A stretch of 54,563 bases of DNA from an uncultured Arachnia sp. GTDB lineage: Bacteria; Actinomycetota; Actinomycetes; Propionibacteriales; Propionibacteriaceae. Location: positions 1 to 54,563 of the forward strand of contig CANLSH010000023.1 of the NCBI GenBank assembly GCA_947493705.1, written 5' to 3'. The position numbers and the translations under genes were made by a program. Below the pieces are notes generated by a model, which saw only the letters and a program-made list of their open reading frames with translations, was not told the origin of the DNA and did not search any database. Positions 26,631 through 34,181 of the stretch are shown here, piece after piece. Each line of letters starts with the position of its first letter. Position 1 is the stretch's first letter.

Positions 26631-26648
26631 CATGGGAACGATCCCAGC
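26631..26648 (-). promoter_or_regulatory. LacI-type operator 4
   Basis: The minus strand reads GCTGGGATCGTTCCCATG, with the same GGRATCGTTCC core as the other three sites. It lies 19 bp before the ATG at 26667. Confidence 0.6.
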
Positions 26649-26666
26649 TGGATGGCAGGAGCGAAG

Positions 26667-28643
26667 ATGACCAAGGCAGACGTGGCAGTTGACCCGCGGC
26701 CGCAGGTCGCGCTCCACACCGCCGAGGCGGATGGCTGGATGCCGATCGAGCTGCATGAGGATTGCGTCGGGAAAACCTGCGGATGGGGTAGCGACATCGC
26801 CGCGCACCTGTATGTGACGCTGGATCACTCCGTCGCCGACGGGCGTTTGCGTGTCACGCTGGAGAATCGGGGAGAATCGACGGTGGAGGCCTGCCTACGC
26901 GTCCTTGTCGCCCTGCCCTCCACTGACCCGTGGTTCATGATTCCCGGGCTGTTCTATGGGGAGAACAGGCCCGCCGACTGTGACCGAATCTTTCCACGCT
27001 TCGACGTCGGCGCAGACGACCCCGCCGCCATGATCTCCCACGCCTGGTCCTTCAGGAGTGATCGGGCGGCGACTCCGGCAGTGTTCGTGTGGAGCGAGGA
27101 GGCGGGCGTTGCCCTCGTGACGAGGCATGTCAGCGCACTGGGTCCAACCGGAGTCGGTTTCTCCCACCAGGAGAACCTAGCGCGGATACATCTCGATTTT
27201 CCCTACCGTGAAAGCCCCATCTCGTACTACGGGGACGCGACGCCCCGGCCACCCATGGTCGCCGCCCACACGTTCACTCCCGGCCAGCAGCACGAGATGG
27301 AGTTCGAACTCCACCTGCTGCCGCCCAGCAGGCACTCTCACGCTCCCATCTTGCGGTCCGTGTGGGAGCGGTCAGAGGCTGAGCGGAGCGTCGGATGGAT
27401 GACGCCCGGCCAGGCGGCGCATCTCAGCGCCGAAGGCCTGTTGCGCTGGCACTACGATCCGGATCCCGGCGTGCTGCTGGAAACCGCCGGCTTCGACCGG
27501 GAGGTAACAGTGGCGGGACGCCACGTCGACCGGCAGGCGATGCACGTCGGCTGGGTCTCCGGTCTGCCGTGGGCCCATGCGCTGCTGATGCACGGCCTGC
27601 GAACTGGATGGACAGATGCGGTGGGGGCGGCGGAGAGCATCATCGATTTCGTCACTGCCAATCTGTCACCCAGTGGAACTCTCTGGGGGGTGTGGTACCG
27701 CGACGTCGGCTGGACCCAATCCTGGACACCGACCCCGTGCGGGCTGCATGCCCGCACGTTGGGGGAGGCCACACATTTTCTCGTGAGGTCGCTGACCGCT
27801 GTGGGGTCCCGCCACCCACGACATGCCGCGTGGATGGCGGCTGCGCGAAGCAACCTTGATGCCGTTGCGCGCCGACAGCGCCCGGACGGAAATCTTGGCG
27901 CCATGCACCACGCCGGGAGTGGCGACGTGCTGTCGTGGCATGGCGCAGCCGGGCTGGCGTGGATACCGGCGTTCGTCGAGGCGACAGAGTCAGGTGTGGG
28001 CGACTATGCCGCAACGGCAGAGCGGGCTGGCGCATACTACGCATCCTTCGTCGAACGAGGGTTCATCAACGGGGCACCCGAGGACGTTGACCTGGCACCC
28101 ACCTCAGAGGACGGGTACGCCGCGGTGATGGCCTACGTCGCACTCCACCGCGCCAGTGGCGATGATCACTGGCTCAGGTTGGCGGTGATGGCGGCGGACT
28201 GGATGCTCACGTTTCGCTACACCTACGATGTCGACTTTCCGGAGCACACCCTGCTCGCCCGCTACGGATTCTCCACCCGGGGTGCCGACCAGGCATCGCC
28301 GTCGAATCAACACCTTGCCAGCTACGGACTGATTTGCACCAGTGAGCTGTTCGCGCTCACCCGCGCCACGGGCGATGACCACTACAGGAGGCGTGCCTTG
28401 GAGACGCTGGAGTGCTTTCGTCAGTTCATCGCCCGGACCGACGGAGATTTCAATGCCTACCGCGGCATGGTGACGGAGCGCTATTACCACACCGAATGCT
28501 TTCAACCCCCAGGCATGATCCTCACCCTGTCCCACGCCTGGAGCGTGGGGGTGGCCCTGCTCGGCCATGAACAACTCATCGAGGATGCAAGCCATTCGGC
28601 CGGGGGTCCACCGGGGGCAGCCACCGTATCAGGGAACCACTGA
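26667..28643 (+). CDS. Putative six-hairpin glycosidase, unassigned family
   Basis: A 658-residue protein with no family that I recognise. The N-terminal third is beta-rich; the rest has repeated helical pairs with Gly/Trp-rich turns (VSGLPWAHALLMHGLRTG, VWYRDVGWTQSWTPTP, SNQHLASYGLICTSELFAL), the look of an (alpha/alpha)6 barrel glycosidase. Conserved-looking acids (WYRDVGW, TSEDGYAAVMAY) are candidate catalytic residues. The ATG at 26667 has AGGAG six bases upstream. It carries its own LacI-type operator. The last codons and the TGA come from the MITE-like repeat (GGG AAC CAC TGA), so the original C-terminus may have been changed. Confidence 0.65.
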   Translation: MTKADVAVDPRPQVALHTAEADGWMPIELHEDCVGKTCGWGSDIAAHLYVTLDHSVADGRLRVTLENRGESTVEACLRVLVALPSTDPWFMIPGLFYGENRPADCDRIFPRFDVGADDPAAMISHAWSFRSDRAATPAVFVWSEEAGVALVTRHVSALGPTGVGFSHQENLARIHLDFPYRESPISYYGDATPRPPMVAAHTFTPGQQHEMEFELHLLPPSRHSHAPILRSVWERSEAERSVGWMTPGQAAHLSAEGLLRWHYDPDPGVLLETAGFDREVTVAGRHVDRQAMHVGWVSGLPWAHALLMHGLRTGWTDAVGAAESIIDFVTANLSPSGTLWGVWYRDVGWTQSWTPTPCGLHARTLGEATHFLVRSLTAVGSRHPRHAAWMAAARSNLDAVARRQRPDGNLGAMHHAGSGDVLSWHGAAGLAWIPAFVEATESGVGDYAATAERAGAYYASFVERGFINGAPEDVDLAPTSEDGYAAVMAYVALHRASGDDHWLRLAVMAADWMLTFRYTYDVDFPEHTLLARYGFSTRGADQASPSNQHLASYGLICTSELFALTRATGDDHYRRRALETLECFRQFIARTDGDFNAYRGMVTERYYHTECFQPPGMILTLSHAWSVGVALLGHEQLIEDASHSAGGPPGAATVSGNH

Positions 28644-28800
28644 TCAAGCTTGTCCTGGCTGCGGCGCACCGGATCGGGCGATCTGGCGCCTCCCATCTGG
28701 CCATCTGGATATGGACATCCACGACACGCACCAGATGCAGTGGCACCATCTCATCGCGCCCGGCACGTCCTCGCCAAGAACAGCATTGATCAGCGCTTCC
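28633..28800 (+). mobile_element. MITE-like element, copy 3 (168 bp)
   Basis: Same element as at 4764-4924, somewhat diverged and longer by a small insertion near catctggccatctgg. Ends are GGAACCACTGATCAAG and TTGATCAGCGCTTCC; flanks are TCAG and TTAG, a 3-of-4 match for a target duplication. It lies between converging genes: its left end supplies the TGA of the six-hairpin gene, and its right boundary coincides with the TAA of the permease gene. Confidence 0.8.
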
Positions 28801-29769
28801 TTAGCCCTTGACGCCTCCCGTGGAGATGCCCTTGATGAAGTACTTCTGCCCGAAGGCGAACATGATCAGCATGGGCAACGTCACCACCAGTGCGGTCACC
28901 ATGACGTACTGGTAGTCGCCGTGGCCGCCGGCTGTGGGGGAGTACTTGCTCATGGCGTAGTTGATGCCGAGCGGCACCGTATACGTGTCGGGCTGACCGA
29001 AATTGAGATAAATGAGCGCTCCTTGGAAGTTGTTCCAGGAGGCTTGGAACTCGAACAGGAAGACGATGATCGCGCTCGGCAATGCGAGGGGGAAGGCGAT
29101 GCGACGGAACAGGGCGAAGTATCCGCAACCGTCGATCCGTGCGGCCTCAAAGAGGTCTCGCGGTATCCCCATGTAGAACTGGCGCATGAGGAAGATGTAG
29201 AACGCCGACCCGAACAGCGCACTGCCCCACAGCGGCACGTTGGTGCCGAGGAAGCCGATGTACTTCCAGATCAGGTAGTTGGGAATCAGCGTGACGGCAC
29301 CGGGGAGCATCATGGTGGCCAGTACCAGGCCGAACAAGATGTTGCGGCCGGGGAACCTGAAGTATGCGAAGCCGAATGCCACGGCTGAGGATGCCACGGT
29401 CATCAGGAGGGCGCCAGCCACCGCGATGAAGATGGAATTGCCCAACCAACTCAGCAGAGGCAACTCGGTCCAGACATCGACGTAGTTGCTCGGGGTGAAG
29501 GTCTTGGGAATGAGGGCGTTGTCGAAGACCTCACCACGGGGCTTGAAACTGGCGCTCAGCAGCCACAGCAGCGGATACATGAACAGAATCGCCAGGGCAA
29601 TGAGCAGCGCCCATCGTAGAATCTCGAAGATCCAGGTGCGGAGCCGCCAGCTCTCGAAGGTTCTGCGGGGCTGGGACCCCAGGTCCTTCTCCGGCTCGGC
29701 GGGATCGACGGCGTCATCGATGGCCGGCAGCGTGGTTCCTTCTCGGTCGGAGCGTTGGGTCGTGCTCAT
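28801..29769 (-). CDS. Sugar ABC permease, MalG type
   Basis: A 322-residue carbohydrate ABC permease with about six membrane spans, following a hydrophilic N-tail of about 50 residues. The coupling motif EAARIDGCGYFALFRRIAFP (about 220-239) is typical of the MalG branch. Coupled to the upstream permease by ATGA. The stop codon TAA falls at the boundary of a MITE-like element. Probably serves the receptor encoded at 11709-13088. Confidence 0.9.
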   Translation of the reverse strand: MSTTQRSDREGTTLPAIDDAVDPAEPEKDLGSQPRRTFESWRLRTWIFEILRWALLIALAILFMYPLLWLLSASFKPRGEVFDNALIPKTFTPSNYVDVWTELPLLSWLGNSIFIAVAGALLMTVASSAVAFGFAYFRFPGRNILFGLVLATMMLPGAVTLIPNYLIWKYIGFLGTNVPLWGSALFGSAFYIFLMRQFYMGIPRDLFEAARIDGCGYFALFRRIAFPLALPSAIIVFLFEFQASWNNFQGALIYLNFGQPDTYTVPLGINYAMSKYSPTAGGHGDYQYVMVTALVVTLPMLIMFAFGQKYFIKGISTGGVKG

Positions 29770-30749
29770 CAGTTCCCCGATTCGTAGTAGACGAGCTTGT
29801 TGCCCACCGTGAGTTGGACCACGGTGATGAGCATGATGATGGCGAACAACAACCAGGCCATGGCGGCTGCCAGACCGAAGTTGAACTGCTGGAATGCCTG
29901 CTGGTATAGATACACGCCGTAGAACAGCGCCGCATCCGGTGCTGCGGAGTCCGCGCCGTCGCGGTAGAACAGAAGATATGCCTGATCGAACACCTGCAAC
30001 GCCGTGATGGTGAGCGTGATCACCAGGAAGAACAGCGTGGGGGAGATCATGGGAATGGTGATTCGCAGGAACCGGGTCAACGGGCCGGCGCCGTCCAGTG
30101 CGGCCGATTCGTAGAGTTCCTCCGGCACGCCCTGCAGCGCGGCGAGCAGAATGACCGCGGAGCCCGCCACCGCCCAGGCGGACATGATGACGATGGAGGG
30201 CTTCACCCAGTCCGGATCCAGCAGCCATTGCGGCCCCTGGATGCCTATCGCGTCCAGTGCCTTGTTGATGGCGCCCTGGTTTCCGTTCAGCAGCAGGAGA
30301 AACACGGCAGCGGTGGCAACTGCCGGTGTCATTTTGGGCAGGTAGTAGATGACTCGAAACAGGCCGGCGCCACGTTTGACGGAGTTCAGCAACGAGGCCA
30401 TCAAGAGGGCCACCGCAAGCTCGATGGGGACAGCCATGATGGCGTAGGTGAACGTGTTGCCCAACGCCGTCAGTACACGAGGATTGTCGAACAGCTGTGC
30501 GTAGTTACTCACGCCGACTGGACTCATCGTGTTGGTGACCAGGTCATAGTCGGTGAACGACAGGATGAGGCTGTAGCTCATCGAGATCACCGTGAAGATC
30601 AGAAATCCTATGATCCACGGACTGATGAACAGCAGACCGGCAATGGTCTCCCGCCGGTTGCCGCTGCGCTGCTTGGCCTTTTTCCCACCATCCGGCACGG
30701 GAGGTGCTGTCGGCGTCGCCCCTTCGTTCAATGATGTGGTAGCGGTCAT
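29769..30749 (-). CDS. Sugar ABC permease, MalF type
   Basis: A 326-residue MalF-branch permease with about six spans; FISPWIIGFLIFTV marks the first and ESAALDGAGPLTRFLRITIP (about 218-237) is the coupling loop. First gene of a two-permease operon. No ATPase gene follows, so it should rely on a shared MsiK-like ATPase. The operon promoter and a degenerate operator lie at about 30839-30892. Confidence 0.9.
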   Translation of the reverse strand: MTATTSLNEGATPTAPPVPDGGKKAKQRSGNRRETIAGLLFISPWIIGFLIFTVISMSYSLILSFTDYDLVTNTMSPVGVSNYAQLFDNPRVLTALGNTFTYAIMAVPIELAVALLMASLLNSVKRGAGLFRVIYYLPKMTPAVATAAVFLLLLNGNQGAINKALDAIGIQGPQWLLDPDWVKPSIVIMSAWAVAGSAVILLAALQGVPEELYESAALDGAGPLTRFLRITIPMISPTLFFLVITLTITALQVFDQAYLLFYRDGADSAAPDAALFYGVYLYQQAFQQFNFGLAAAMAWLLFAIIMLITVVQLTVGNKLVYYESGN

Positions 30750-30838
30750 TGCGCCCCTCCTGTCCGTTCGTGCTCGGCAGGAGGCCGAGGACGTCGTTCA
30801 CCACCTCAGGCTCGCGAGTCCGCCCCCCGTGGACGGGC

Positions 30839-30892
30839 GTGAGACTGGTTCCTATGGGGCCTGACTATAAGGACAAAAAGGTCACTTCTGCA
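30839..30892 (-). promoter_or_regulatory. Permease operon promoter with degenerate operator
   Basis: On the minus strand TGCAGA (30887-30892), 17 bp and TATAGT (30864-30869) form a promoter. Just downstream, over the expected start site, 30839-30856 reads on the plus strand GTGAGACTGGTTCCTATG, which matches the cluster operator at 10 of 18 positions. This would tie the permeases to the same LacI regulon, but the match is weak. Confidence 0.4.
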
Positions 30893-31011
30893 GTGCAGAT
30901 GTTCAGGTCAGTATCAGTTCACTCACGAATTGCTGGAGCCGCCAGAGCGCCCCGTCTCGAAGGGCGTTCTCGCAGACGGGGTCGGTGTGGCGGACAGCCG
31001 TAGTTCTTGAT

Positions 31012-31040
31012 TTGGTGTGGACCCGTAGCCCCGTTAAGGT
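31012..31040 (+). promoter_or_regulatory. rplJL promoter
   Basis: TTGGTG (31012-31017), 17 bp, TAAGGT (31035-31040). The -35 is identical to that proposed for rpoB. It gives a leader of about 195 nt. Confidence 0.6.
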
Positions 31041-31044
31041 GCGT

Positions 31045-31160
31045 AGTACCGAAGACCGCAGGTGACAGACGTCTTGATGCCTTTATTGAGGGCACCCGCG
31101 CAGGTGATCGCTTGAGCTTGCACCGCATGCCCCGCGCCCACCGGCGAGGGGCATTTTGTC
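31045..31160 (+). promoter_or_regulatory. L10 leader with attenuator
   Basis: The segment starting ACCGAAGACCGCAGGTG resembles the actinobacterial ribosomal protein L10 leader, where the L10-L7/L12 complex binds its own mRNA. It ends in a terminator-like hairpin, ATGCCCC (31127-31133) / GGGGCAT (31148-31154), followed by TTTG. The remaining 80 bp before rplJ show nothing else of note. Confidence 0.6.
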
Positions 31161-31241
31161 TCCCACCTGTGACTACCAAGGTGTCGGAGTCCACCCATCC
31201 AGGATGGATCCGGCGACTCATGTGTCAAGAAAGGAGACCCA

Positions 31242-31874
31242 ATGGCGAGGCCGGACAAAGCCGCCAAGGTCGCAGAGTTCGCTGAAGCATTCAGCAACTC
31301 GGCTGCCACGGTGCTGACCGACTATCGCGGTCTCTCCGTCAAGGATCTGCAGAACCTGCGTCGATCCCTCGGTGAGAACGCCACCTACGCCGTTGCGAAG
31401 AACACCCTCGCCGCGATTGCTGCCAAGGAAGCCGGAATTGAGGGCGTCGAAGACACCCTCGTCGGCCCCACGGCCATCGCGTTCATCTCTGGCGACGTTG
31501 CAACCGTCGCCAAGGGCTTGCGTGACTTCGCAAAGGCCAACCCCGCCCTGGTCATCAAGGGCGGCGTCATGGACGGAAAGTTCCTTGACGCCAAGGCAGT
31601 ACTCAAGCTCGCGGATCTCGAATCCCGTGAGGTTCTGCTGTCCAAGATGGCAGGCGCGCTGCAGGCAAACCTGTCCCGTGCCGCATACATGCTCGCCGCT
31701 CCGCTGTCCCAGGGCGCCCGCGCCCTCGGTGCACTGGAGACCGCCGCGCAGGCCAATCCTTCTCTCATCGGCGGCGCCGGTGAAGCGAGTGAGGCCCCAA
31801 CAGCTGACGTCGCCGAGGGTGACGCCGCTCCCGCCGTTGAGGCGGAAACCGAAGCAGCAGCAGCTGCACAATGA
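31242..31874 (+). CDS. rplJ: 50S ribosomal protein L10
   Basis: L10, 210 residues, base of the L7/L12 stalk. It starts MARPDKAAKVAEFAEAF and includes TDYRGLSVKDLQNLR. Beyond the usual 170-180 residues it has an Ala/Glu-rich tail of about 35 residues (ADVAEGDAAPAVEAETEAAA), common in actinobacteria. A strong AGGAGA site precedes the ATG. Followed by rplL at 51 bp. Confidence 0.97.
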   Translation: MARPDKAAKVAEFAEAFSNSAATVLTDYRGLSVKDLQNLRRSLGENATYAVAKNTLAAIAAKEAGIEGVEDTLVGPTAIAFISGDVATVAKGLRDFAKANPALVIKGGVMDGKFLDAKAVLKLADLESREVLLSKMAGALQANLSRAAYMLAAPLSQGARALGALETAAQANPSLIGGAGEASEAPTADVAEGDAAPAVEAETEAAAAAQ

Positions 31875-31925
31875 TGCGTTGCAGCTCGCGCTGCCGACGA
31901 TTTATCGAAAGGAACACCCACCACC

Positions 31926-32318
31926 ATGGCGAAGCTCAGCCACGATGAACTCCTTGATGCATTCAAGGAAATGACCCTCATCGAACTCTCCGAGTTCGTG
32001 AAGCTGTTCGAGGATGCCTTCGGCGTCACTGCAGCTGCCCCTGTTGCCGCAGCTGCCGCTCCGGCCGCCGCCGGTGGCGACGACGCAGGTGCCGAGGAGG
32101 AGACCAGCGACAAGCAGGACGTCGTCCTCACCGCTGCTGGCGACAAGAAGATTGCCGTCATCAAGGAGGTGCGCGCGCTCACCTCGCTCGGCCTCAAGGA
32201 GGCCAAGGACCTCGTCGAGGGCGCGCCCAAGGCCGTCCTGGAGCAGGTCGACAAGGAGACTGCCGCCAAGGCCAAGGAGTCCCTTGAGGCTGCCGGCGGT
32301 TCCGTCGAGCTCAAGTGA
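31926..32318 (+). CDS. rplL: 50S ribosomal protein L7/L12
   Basis: L7/L12, 130 residues, the stalk protein that recruits translation GTPases. The N-terminal dimerisation part ([13 protein letters not shown]), an Ala/Gly hinge and the C-terminal factor-binding domain ([20 protein letters not shown]) are all present. Confidence 0.97.
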   Translation: MAKLSHDELLDAFKEMTLIELSEFVKLFEDAFGVTAAAPVAAAAAPAAAGGDDAGAEEETSDKQDVVLTAAGDKKIAVIKEVRALTSLGLKEAKDLVEGAPKAVLEQVDKETAAKAKESLEAAGGSVELK

Positions 32319-32343
32319 CCCAGAGTCACTGAACTCTTCTCAC

Positions 32344-32384
32344 GAAGCGGTCCATCCCCAGCGGGGGTGGGCCGCTTCTCTGTT
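32344..32384 (+). terminator. Terminator after rplL
   Basis: GAAGCGG ... CCGCTTC with an inner CCCC/GGGG pair, followed by TCTGTTGTG. It separates rplJL from the following repeat region. Confidence 0.65.
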
Positions 32385-32439
32385 GTGCTCTGAAGGTCTG
32401 GACACCCCAGGATCGTGGCGCAGCGGAAGAGCGTGCCGG

Positions 32440-32701
32440 CCGGACACGCCGCATCGAGTGCCTGCGGCGCGTCGAATCGACCGGAGACTTCGCATCCACC
32501 GTCGGCGCAGCCGTATGTGGGCTCGCTGGCCACTGAATGCCGTGAGTCGAGTCCCCGAGGGGTTGCGTGGTCCTTGTGTGTTTCCGAATTGGGTGACGGC
32601 CGGACACGCCGCATCGACTGCCCGCGGCGCGTCGAATCGGCCGGACACGCGGCATTCACTGTCGGCGCGACCGTATATGAGCTCGGTGGGCGCTGAATGC
32701 C
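32440..32701 (+). repeat. 102-bp direct repeats with 14-bp core at 41-bp period
   Basis: Two ungapped 102-bp units (32440-32541 and 32600-32701), 160 bp apart. Each opens with the core CCGGACACGCCGCA and has a second core exactly 41 bp later (32481, degenerate; 32641, 13 of 14). Between cores lie 27 bp that differ more. Within the first unit GACACGCCGCA and TGCGGCGCGTC form an 11-bp stem with one mismatch. The rest of the 448-bp gap between rplL and the DUF559 gene shows no gene. Confidence 0.75.
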
Positions 32702-32766
32702 ATATATCGGGTCATGGTCGGCGCGAGTCGGGCTGTGACGGCGTCCACTGCTTGCCGGAAGCGACG

Positions 32767-33723
32767 TCAGCAGGCTCGCGTTATGGGGGGTGCCGGGATC
32801 CGGGCCGGAGGGTGCTCTCTCGGTCGTCTCAGATGCCGACGAGTGGAGATGATCGAAGAGATGTCGGCCACCGTCTGTGACCAGGTGCCGAGGACATGTT
32901 CCCAGCTCAGGCGGATGACTGAGTATCCGAGCGCCACTGCGATACGGTCTCGTCGTCGGTCTTCGCGAAATGTTTCACGGTCCGCATGGAAGGCATAGCC
33001 ATCAGTTTCCAAAAGCAGGCTTCGGCCCACGAGCATGTCGATCCTGCCGAGACTGGGAATGTGTATCTGTGTTCGGACACTGACTCCGCGTGACGTCAAT
33101 CGATGGCGGACAATCGACTCGAGCACGGACTCCGATCCCGCATTGGCGAGTGCGACGAGGCGTGCGCTCCGCTTGCTGTGCCCGTCGAGGAGTTCATGAA
33201 GCTCGGCACGAGTCCGGATCCGGTTGTACAGCATGGAATCCAGTACCACCGCCAGCTCTTCGTCGGAATGGTTCGTGCAAGCAACACGCAGAGCCGCGTC
33301 AATGCCATCCAGAGGGTGATCCGGCCAGTACGTGTGAGGAGCTGACTGCGTCGCGGCCGTCGAAATGATCGGTGGCGTCTGTCTTCTGGGTGGGAGTCCA
33401 CATTCGGTCACGCCGTCCGCCCAATCGCGGCCTCGCCGACGACACGGAGGACGTCGCACATGCACAATGCTGTCGTCCAAAACCGCGACTCCAGCCAGTT
33501 TGAGCGCCGACATACAGGTCAGCGTTCCTCCTTCGCTGACGGCTTTGACGATCCCCGGGTCGGTCTGCGGTAGAGCGAATCGACTGCGGTCCAAACGTAC
33601 CAATTCGCCTCTGTCGATGAATGTATTCATGGCTGCTCGTGTCATCCCAGAAGCCAGAAGCTCAGTTCGGGTGACGACGCCGTGACCGCCCAGCGGCTTG
33701 ATTCGGTTCCCCATGACTCTCAT
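32767..33723 (-). CDS. DUF559/AbiEi-like protein 1
   Basis: A 318-residue protein of a common but uncharacterised actinobacterial type. The N-terminus (about 8-52) looks like the winged-helix part of AbiEi antitoxin-like proteins (VVTRTELLASGMTRAAMNTF). The C-terminus is a DUF559 domain, a small Vsr-like PD-(D/E)XK endonuclease fold: IDMLVGRSLLLETDGYAFH then REDRRRDRIAVALGYSVIRLSW. No toxin gene AbiEii is adjacent. M4 (33714) is an equally possible start; neither has a clear ribosome site. It interrupts rplL-rpoB and is flanked by inverted sets of a 14-bp repeat. Confidence 0.75.
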   Translation of the reverse strand: MRVMGNRIKPLGGHGVVTRTELLASGMTRAAMNTFIDRGELVRLDRSRFALPQTDPGIVKAVSEGGTLTCMSALKLAGVAVLDDSIVHVRRPPCRRRGRDWADGVTECGLPPRRQTPPIISTAATQSAPHTYWPDHPLDGIDAALRVACTNHSDEELAVVLDSMLYNRIRTRAELHELLDGHSKRSARLVALANAGSESVLESIVRHRLTSRGVSVRTQIHIPSLGRIDMLVGRSLLLETDGYAFHADRETFREDRRRDRIAVALGYSVIRLSWEHVLGTWSQTVADISSIISTRRHLRRPREHPPARIPAPPITRAC

Positions 33724-33858
33724 AGTGGTCAGCGTCGGTCGTGATCAACCCAATCGCTGTGGGTCTGTGTACAACGTTCCTCGCCAGTGGCCGCGAACGA
33801 CCGGATATGCAGCGTTGAGTGTGCCCTGAGGCGCTATGCGGTCCGGCCGCCTGTGGTT

Positions 33859-33953
33859 GCGGCGTGTCCGGTGGTTGTTTGTCCTGGTGGCCTGTGGTTG
33901 CGGCGTGTCCGGTCGTCACTTGCCCCGTTGAACAGTGCTTGCGGCGTGTCGGG
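33859..33953 (-). repeat. Three cores of the 14-bp repeat at exact 41-bp period
   Basis: GCGGCGTGTCCGG at 33859-33871 and 33900-33912, and GCGGCGTGTCGGG at 33941-33953, spaced 41 and 41 bp. This is the reverse complement of the core on the other side of the DUF559 gene. The spacers are unrelated to one another. The surrounding gap 33724-34181 has no gene: its first 130 bp are featureless, then this array, then the rpoB promoter. Confidence 0.75.
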
Positions 33954-34055
33954 CGACCCCGAGGGTGGCCGTGCCATCGTCAGAGCTATGCTGTACGCAG
34001 ATCAACGATGATCGACCTGGACCATCGACCAAGGAAGCGTTACCGGCACCGCCGT

Positions 34056-34084
34056 TTGGTGGTTGCCGAGCCATGCCCTATAGT
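34056..34084 (+). promoter_or_regulatory. rpoB promoter and leader hairpin
   Basis: TTGGTG (34056-34061), 17 bp, TATAGT (34079-34084). The leader of about 90 nt contains a hairpin GCCCGTG/CACGGGC (34111-34117, 34125-34131) without a T-tract. Confidence 0.7.
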
Positions 34085-34181
34085 TGAACCTTGCCCTGCC
34101 ATGCTGTGACGCCCGTGAATTTGACACGGGCGCCTTGCTGTGCAGTGAACCAGCTTATCGCGTTCTTGGAAGGACCGAATC

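Noticed and set aside
32767..33723. Type IV toxin-antitoxin system AbiEi/AbiEii
   Set aside because: No AbiEii nucleotidyltransferase gene is adjacent to either DUF559/AbiEi-like gene.
33859..33953. CRISPR-like periodicity (14-bp core, 27-bp spacers)
   Set aside because: The repeat is too short, the third copy differs, only three to four units exist on each side, and no cas genes are present. Reported as a repeat array instead.
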